NCBI GenBank assembly: GCA_002104945.1
Contig: MCFH01000025.1
Span: forward strand, 558,001 to 622,000
Reading direction: 5' to 3'
Source of the DNA: Piromyces finnis
Lineage: Eukaryota > Neocallimastigomycota > Neocallimastigomycetes > Neocallimastigales > Neocallimastigaceae
Length of the DNA: 64,000 nt
The notes under the pieces are model-generated. The model was not told where the DNA came from. It was given only the letters and a program-made list of their open reading frames with translations, and made no database searches. Positions within the stretch are counted from its first letter, which is position 1, and every line of letters begins with the position of its first letter. Below are positions 59,921 to 64,000 of this stretch, in pieces. Both the position numbers and the translations under genes were made by a program.

Positions 59921-60260
59921 TGATATGTACCTGGACCAGAATATACAGTATCTTGACCATAATTTGAATGTAAAAGATCACCTACTTTTGTATTCATAAT
60001 TACATCACTAATCGTACTGATTACAGCTTCCTCAGCACCTTGTTTTTTTAGTTCTATCAACTTTTTCCATTATATATTTATGATATATCTATACCTTCAA
60101 TATAATGATAAGCATTGAGCAAATCAGGATTTGTGTCCACCTTTCAGCACTATATAGTAAGTTATACCTTTTAACTTTTTCAAAATCTTTTTTACTCATT
60201 CATGACTATTCTTCTGTTTTAGATGCTTCCTCTGATTTACTCCAATTAGTTTTGTTCGCA
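59921..60260 (-). pseudogene. Broken gene fragments related to the neighbouring large gene
   Basis: Minus-strand open segments with normal composition: LKKQGAEEAVISTISDVIMN and KVGDLLHSNYGQDTVYSGPG (about 59930-60060), and NWSKSEEASKTEE (about 60195-60240). The last resembles NWRKSEEVSHTEEYS in the large protein at 63150-63210. Stops and frame changes separate the segments. It looks like the remains of a paralogue, truncated at the retroelement end. Confidence 0.45.
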
Positions 60261-60521
60261 ATATCTCTTTAAGATTTTTAATTACAAAATTTCTATGATT
60301 TTATAATTTCTATTATCTCTAAAATTTCTAATATTTTTTTTTTTATTATTTTTAGTTTTTAATAGATTTTTATAATAATTCCCACCCTTAATTATATTCA
60401 ATATATATATTTAATAATATTAATATTAATACTATAATTATTATTATTATAATTATTTTTTTTTAAAATCATTGTTATTTTTATAATTTAGTTGATTAAC
60501 TACTAATCATATAAATTGAAC
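60261..60521. other. Short AT-rich spacer, 3' flank of the large gene
   Basis: AT-rich with ATT runs; nothing recognised. Confidence 0.5.
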
Positions 60522-61586
60522 TTATTTGCATGTACCATAGGATTTTTGACAACCAGTAGAACAATAATCCTTTGTTGTACCGCACCAACCATATTTACTG
60601 CAACATTGACCATTAGGACAACTTTTTCTAAAGTCTTTACCACATCTTCCATCGTCTGGTAATTTAGTAGTAATTTCCCAATGTTGATCGTTTGTATTAG
60701 TATTACATTCATTTAAATTTACTCTAATTTCACCTTCATTACCAGAAGGGAAAAGACCAAGACATAAACTATCGGACATAGTTGACCAAACGGCTTCACC
60801 ACCATTAGATTTTTTATAATCTTGCATAAGAGATCTATGGTTACATTCATTGACAATAATGGATTCTGTAGAAATTTTTGAAAACTTGTAAACATAAAGT
60901 GGTATTATAGGCAGATCTATAAAAACCTTCACCACTAATGGGGACGATCCATTTTGATTGGCCAGTATTACTGCAATCTGCTAATAATGGACGATTTCCT
61001 TGTACACCCTTATAATATAAACACTGTCTATAATATTTATTATAAACATAAGCAGTTTGAGTTTTTGTATAAATGACAGTTTCTGCAGTCCAATATTGGT
61101 TAATATTATTTTTATTACATTCTTGATAATCTAAATATCCATCCACTTCAGTAAAACAAATATTTTTATATCCGGATTCATTACACCAAATAGAATTACC
61201 AGAAGATGCTTTGGTAATATCCCCCATATTAGCAGCATAATTTTTATTTGTAGTTGTAATTAAATTATTATTACCAGTAATTCTTAAGTAATAATTAGTA
61301 CCAACATTTCTCCATATACCGCTTCCGTTTGCAGGAATTTCCCATAAATAATTTTTATTGGAAGTATCACAGTCACTAGAATATCTTAATCTAAAACCTT
61401 CAGTTTTATGAGCATAAAGACAACCATAATTGTATTTACTACGAAGATATACTTTTTTAGTTTTGACAGGAGTTGGAGTAGGAGATGTAGTAGTGGTTGT
61501 TTTAGTTTTAGTTTTAGTAGTTGTAGTTTTAGTTTTAGTTGTTGTCGTAGTTGTAGTTTTAGTTTTAGTAGTTGTAGTTTTAGTTT

Positions 61587-61617
<31 letters not shown>

Positions 61618-64000
61618 TGTTGTTGTTGTTGTTGTATCTCTGACAATTTTGGTAGTAGTACTTTCAATATCATTAGTTCTTGTAGTAGTAGTAGTAGTAG
61701 AAGAGGATTTAGATTTTGCTGATTTGATTCTCTCATTAATATCACGCTTTTTTAATTTATATTTTTCTTCATCTGTTTTATCATCTTTGGGTGGATAAAT
61801 ATCATTTTCTAATTTTCTATATTTTGCAAAAATATTCTTTGCAGTAACTATTAAATGACCATTATTAGCAATAAAGAATTTTGGTTTATTTGTATTAATG
61901 TTTAAATAATCAATACCATTTCTCCATCTAATAGTTTCTTCACTAAATTTACCAAAACATAAAGCCAATTCACCTGTAGGTAACAAACCAAAATACCATT
62001 TACCATGTGGAGATTTAAGAGGATTATCAGGTTCTAATATTTCACCAGAAATTAATGTATTTTTATTACCATTTTCTAAATTTACTTGTTTATTTTGAAA
62101 ATCATCATCTACAATATACAATATCAATAAAATCTTCTTTTGTATTACTTTTAGAATTACATTTAACAATAGATTGAGTTGCATCAATAGTTCTTACTGT
62201 ATGAATACTTTTCTGGAAGTTTATAAATGTTTCACTATAACCATTAATATCACCACATGCCCAAATATTAATTTCAGATTCGAATATAGGAACAATAGTT
62301 AAATTGTAGCAACCATTATCGGGAATATTCCATTCAAGATTTTTTGTAAATTCATATGTAACTGTTTTTGATAATGACTTGGAATAAGTTTTTTCTGCAG
62401 ATATATCAATAGCTGTATCCATAGATATATCGTCTGTGTGTGAAATAGTATTTGATTTACCAAAAGAATAACTTTGAGAGGACGATGTTGTGGTTGAGGA
62501 TTCGGAAGTCCAACCATTTTCTGTAGTGAAAGTATTTGTTAAAGAATTAGAAATAGTATCAGATTTTGAGTTTTCTTCAGTACTAGTTTCTGAACGACCT
62601 ACAGTATATGAATCGGAATAACCATTACTAGTAGTCCAAGTATTACTAAGACCAGAAGTATCCGTATAAGTATCAGACCATTCTTTGGTTTCAGATGTAC
62701 TTCCACCCCATGAACTACCACTGGTATGGGAATCACTAGTTGATCTTGTACCAGCTAAAGCAAGATTGAGTTCTTGTAAAGAATTAGCAGCGTTGAGTTC
62801 TCTTTGTAATTCTCTATCTTGTCTTGCAATTTCTTCTTCAGATGCAATAGATTTTTCTGTAAGAGCATTAGCTGCTTTAGCAATTTCATTAGCCTCATAT
62901 GCAGCTTTATTGGCATCTCTGACAATATCATTAGCTTCATAAGCAGCCTTATTTGCATCTTTAGCAATATCGTTAGCTTGAAATTGTGCTACAACACCTG
63001 CCACTTCACAACCAGTATTAATTGCTTCTTCAGCAATACCTACTACAGCTGTAACAGGATTAAGTTTAGTAACAAGTTTTTCTAAACCGCCGAGAAAACC
63101 TCGCTTATTCAGATCTCTTTTTTTTTGGTGTATTCTTAGCATTATTGTAATCATTAATATCCATTCTTGAGTATTCTTCTGTATGAGATACTTCTTCACT
63201 TTTTCTCCAATTACTTTCATTAGTAACAGAACCCCCATTAGATCTAGCATGTGAATGTTCTTCACTAATGGTATCATCATGAGTAGTTGTATGAGTATTA
63301 CTTGTTTCATCAGTTACAGAATGTGATTTAGAAGTTGTATATGATACAGTTCTTTCAGAAGCGTTAGATTGACTGTTAGATTCGGATTTTGAAATAGTGT
63401 TACCATTAGTAGAAGCTATAGATGCTTCTAAAATCGTATTTATATCATCAGAAAAAGAATTCGTATCACTTGAAACAATACCATAAGATTGGTGATAAGT
63501 ATTACCATTAGTATCAGAAATAGTCACTGAATCTTCAATAGTATTACTAACACGAATGCTACAAGAAATTGTTGCTCCTTTCATATTATATACTAAACCA
63601 CATTGTTCTATATTATAATTGCCATTTTTATCTTTAACTAAATTATCAAAAGTAGACTTTTTATCACCACCACCAATAGATCTTCCAACATTTGTAATAA
63701 TATTAACATCTTTATTACCAATGATTAAAGAATTATGATATGGATTATAGGCTGGATTGACACTGGTTAAAGGAATACATTTTAAAGTCTTTTCCAGATC
63801 GATTAATTTTTTGTAAAGATTATTGTAATATTCGGTAAATTCTTCTTTAGTATTTAAGTTTAAAACATTTTCATTATTATCTCTCTTGACAAAATTTTTA
63901 AATTTCTTGACTTTAGGTTCATTGAGAGAATTTCTTTTATTAATAATAACAACTTCGTCTTTATCATCATTTGAAATACTATCAGTTACATTTTCTTCTG
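60522..64000 (-). pseudogene. Large modular CBM18-containing protein, interrupted by three frame changes; 5' end outside window
   Basis: Coding sense continues in four successive minus-strand frames: 64000-63105, about 63120-62105, about 62110-60847 and about 60900-60522. Part 1 is Asn/Ser/Thr-rich. Part 2 has an Ala/Asn/Glu-rich amphipathic stretch with DANKAAYEAN repeats (likely coiled coil), then a long alternating Ser/Thr/Tyr/Trp region ending near WNIPDNGCYN. Part 3 has two or more short blocks like CLYYKGVQGN and LYAHKTEGFR that recall beta-trefoil/ricin-B-like repeats, around a Thr/Lys linker. Part 4 ends in an eight-Cys chitin-binding CBM18 ([19 protein letters not shown]..). A secreted or surface carbohydrate-binding role is likely. 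The alternating Ser/Thr pattern recalls aerolysin-type beta-hairpin domains, but only weakly. The breaks may be real decay or homopolymer errors. Confidence 0.6.
61480..61720 (-). repeat. Thr/Lys-coding microsatellite linker
   Basis: ACT/AAA codon repeats giving runs of Thr and TKTKT units, an O-glycosylated-linker type region of the large protein. It opens long meaningless frames on the plus strand. Confidence 0.85.

Noticed and set aside
61408-61798. Plus-strand Ser/Cys- and Val-rich frames
   Set aside because: Antisense shadow of the Thr/Lys microsatellite linker in the large minus-strand protein.

Overview
This window is extremely AT-rich eukaryotic DNA whose genes stand out as islands of higher GC. 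Two features point to an anaerobic gut fungus (Neocallimastigomycota; Piromyces, Neocallimastix, Anaeromyces or Orpinomyces type). One is a secreted GH6 cellulase carrying two tandem fungal dockerin (CBM10-like) modules. The other is a set of secreted GH1 beta-glucosidases with the acidic propeptide I associate with this group. Spliceosomal introns, a U2 snRNA gene and very long homopolymer and trinucleotide runs agree with that.

Layout. (1) 1-19103: three near-identical GH1 beta-glucosidase genes on the minus strand; the first is cut by the window edge. The second and third are separated by about 11.7 kb filled by a non-LTR retrotransposon graveyard (8660-10859) and a full-length, apparently intact non-LTR element (10873-16573) with a 13-bp target-site duplication. 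(2) 20490-20684: U2 snRNA, minus. (3) 21421-45714: housekeeping and regulatory genes, all minus: an unrecognised 200-aa protein; a six-exon GATA factor with a GATA-N (DUF1752-like) motif and two GATA fingers; a two-exon Yippee protein beside a 36-bp minisatellite; a two-exon ZNF706/SERF-type protein; a 15-exon gene whose C-terminus resembles ICE1 of the little elongation complex; and a four-exon COPI-associated/TVP15-like membrane protein with a 10-nt micro-exon. (4) 49914-53156: three 328-bp direct repeats, then the dockerin-bearing GH6 cellulase on the plus strand. (5) 53545-59920: a second full-length copy of the same non-LTR element, nested in an older copy with a 12-bp target-site duplication and with a chimeric 5' end. 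(6) 59921-64000: a broken gene fragment and a large modular minus-strand protein (Ala-rich coiled coil, Ser/Thr-rich region, Thr linker, trefoil-like repeats, CBM18), open at the window edge and interrupted by three frame changes.

How the parts relate. The GH6 enzyme should be anchored to the fungal cellulosome by its dockerins and release cellobiose or short cellodextrins, which the secreted GH1 enzymes would hydrolyse to glucose. The GH1 copies share a leader inverted repeat, a TATA box and a distal motif, so they may be co-regulated. The intron-containing genes were rebuilt by matching splice sites and reading phase across every junction; all five models close with consistent phase. The two non-LTR elements are nearly identical, so the family moved recently.
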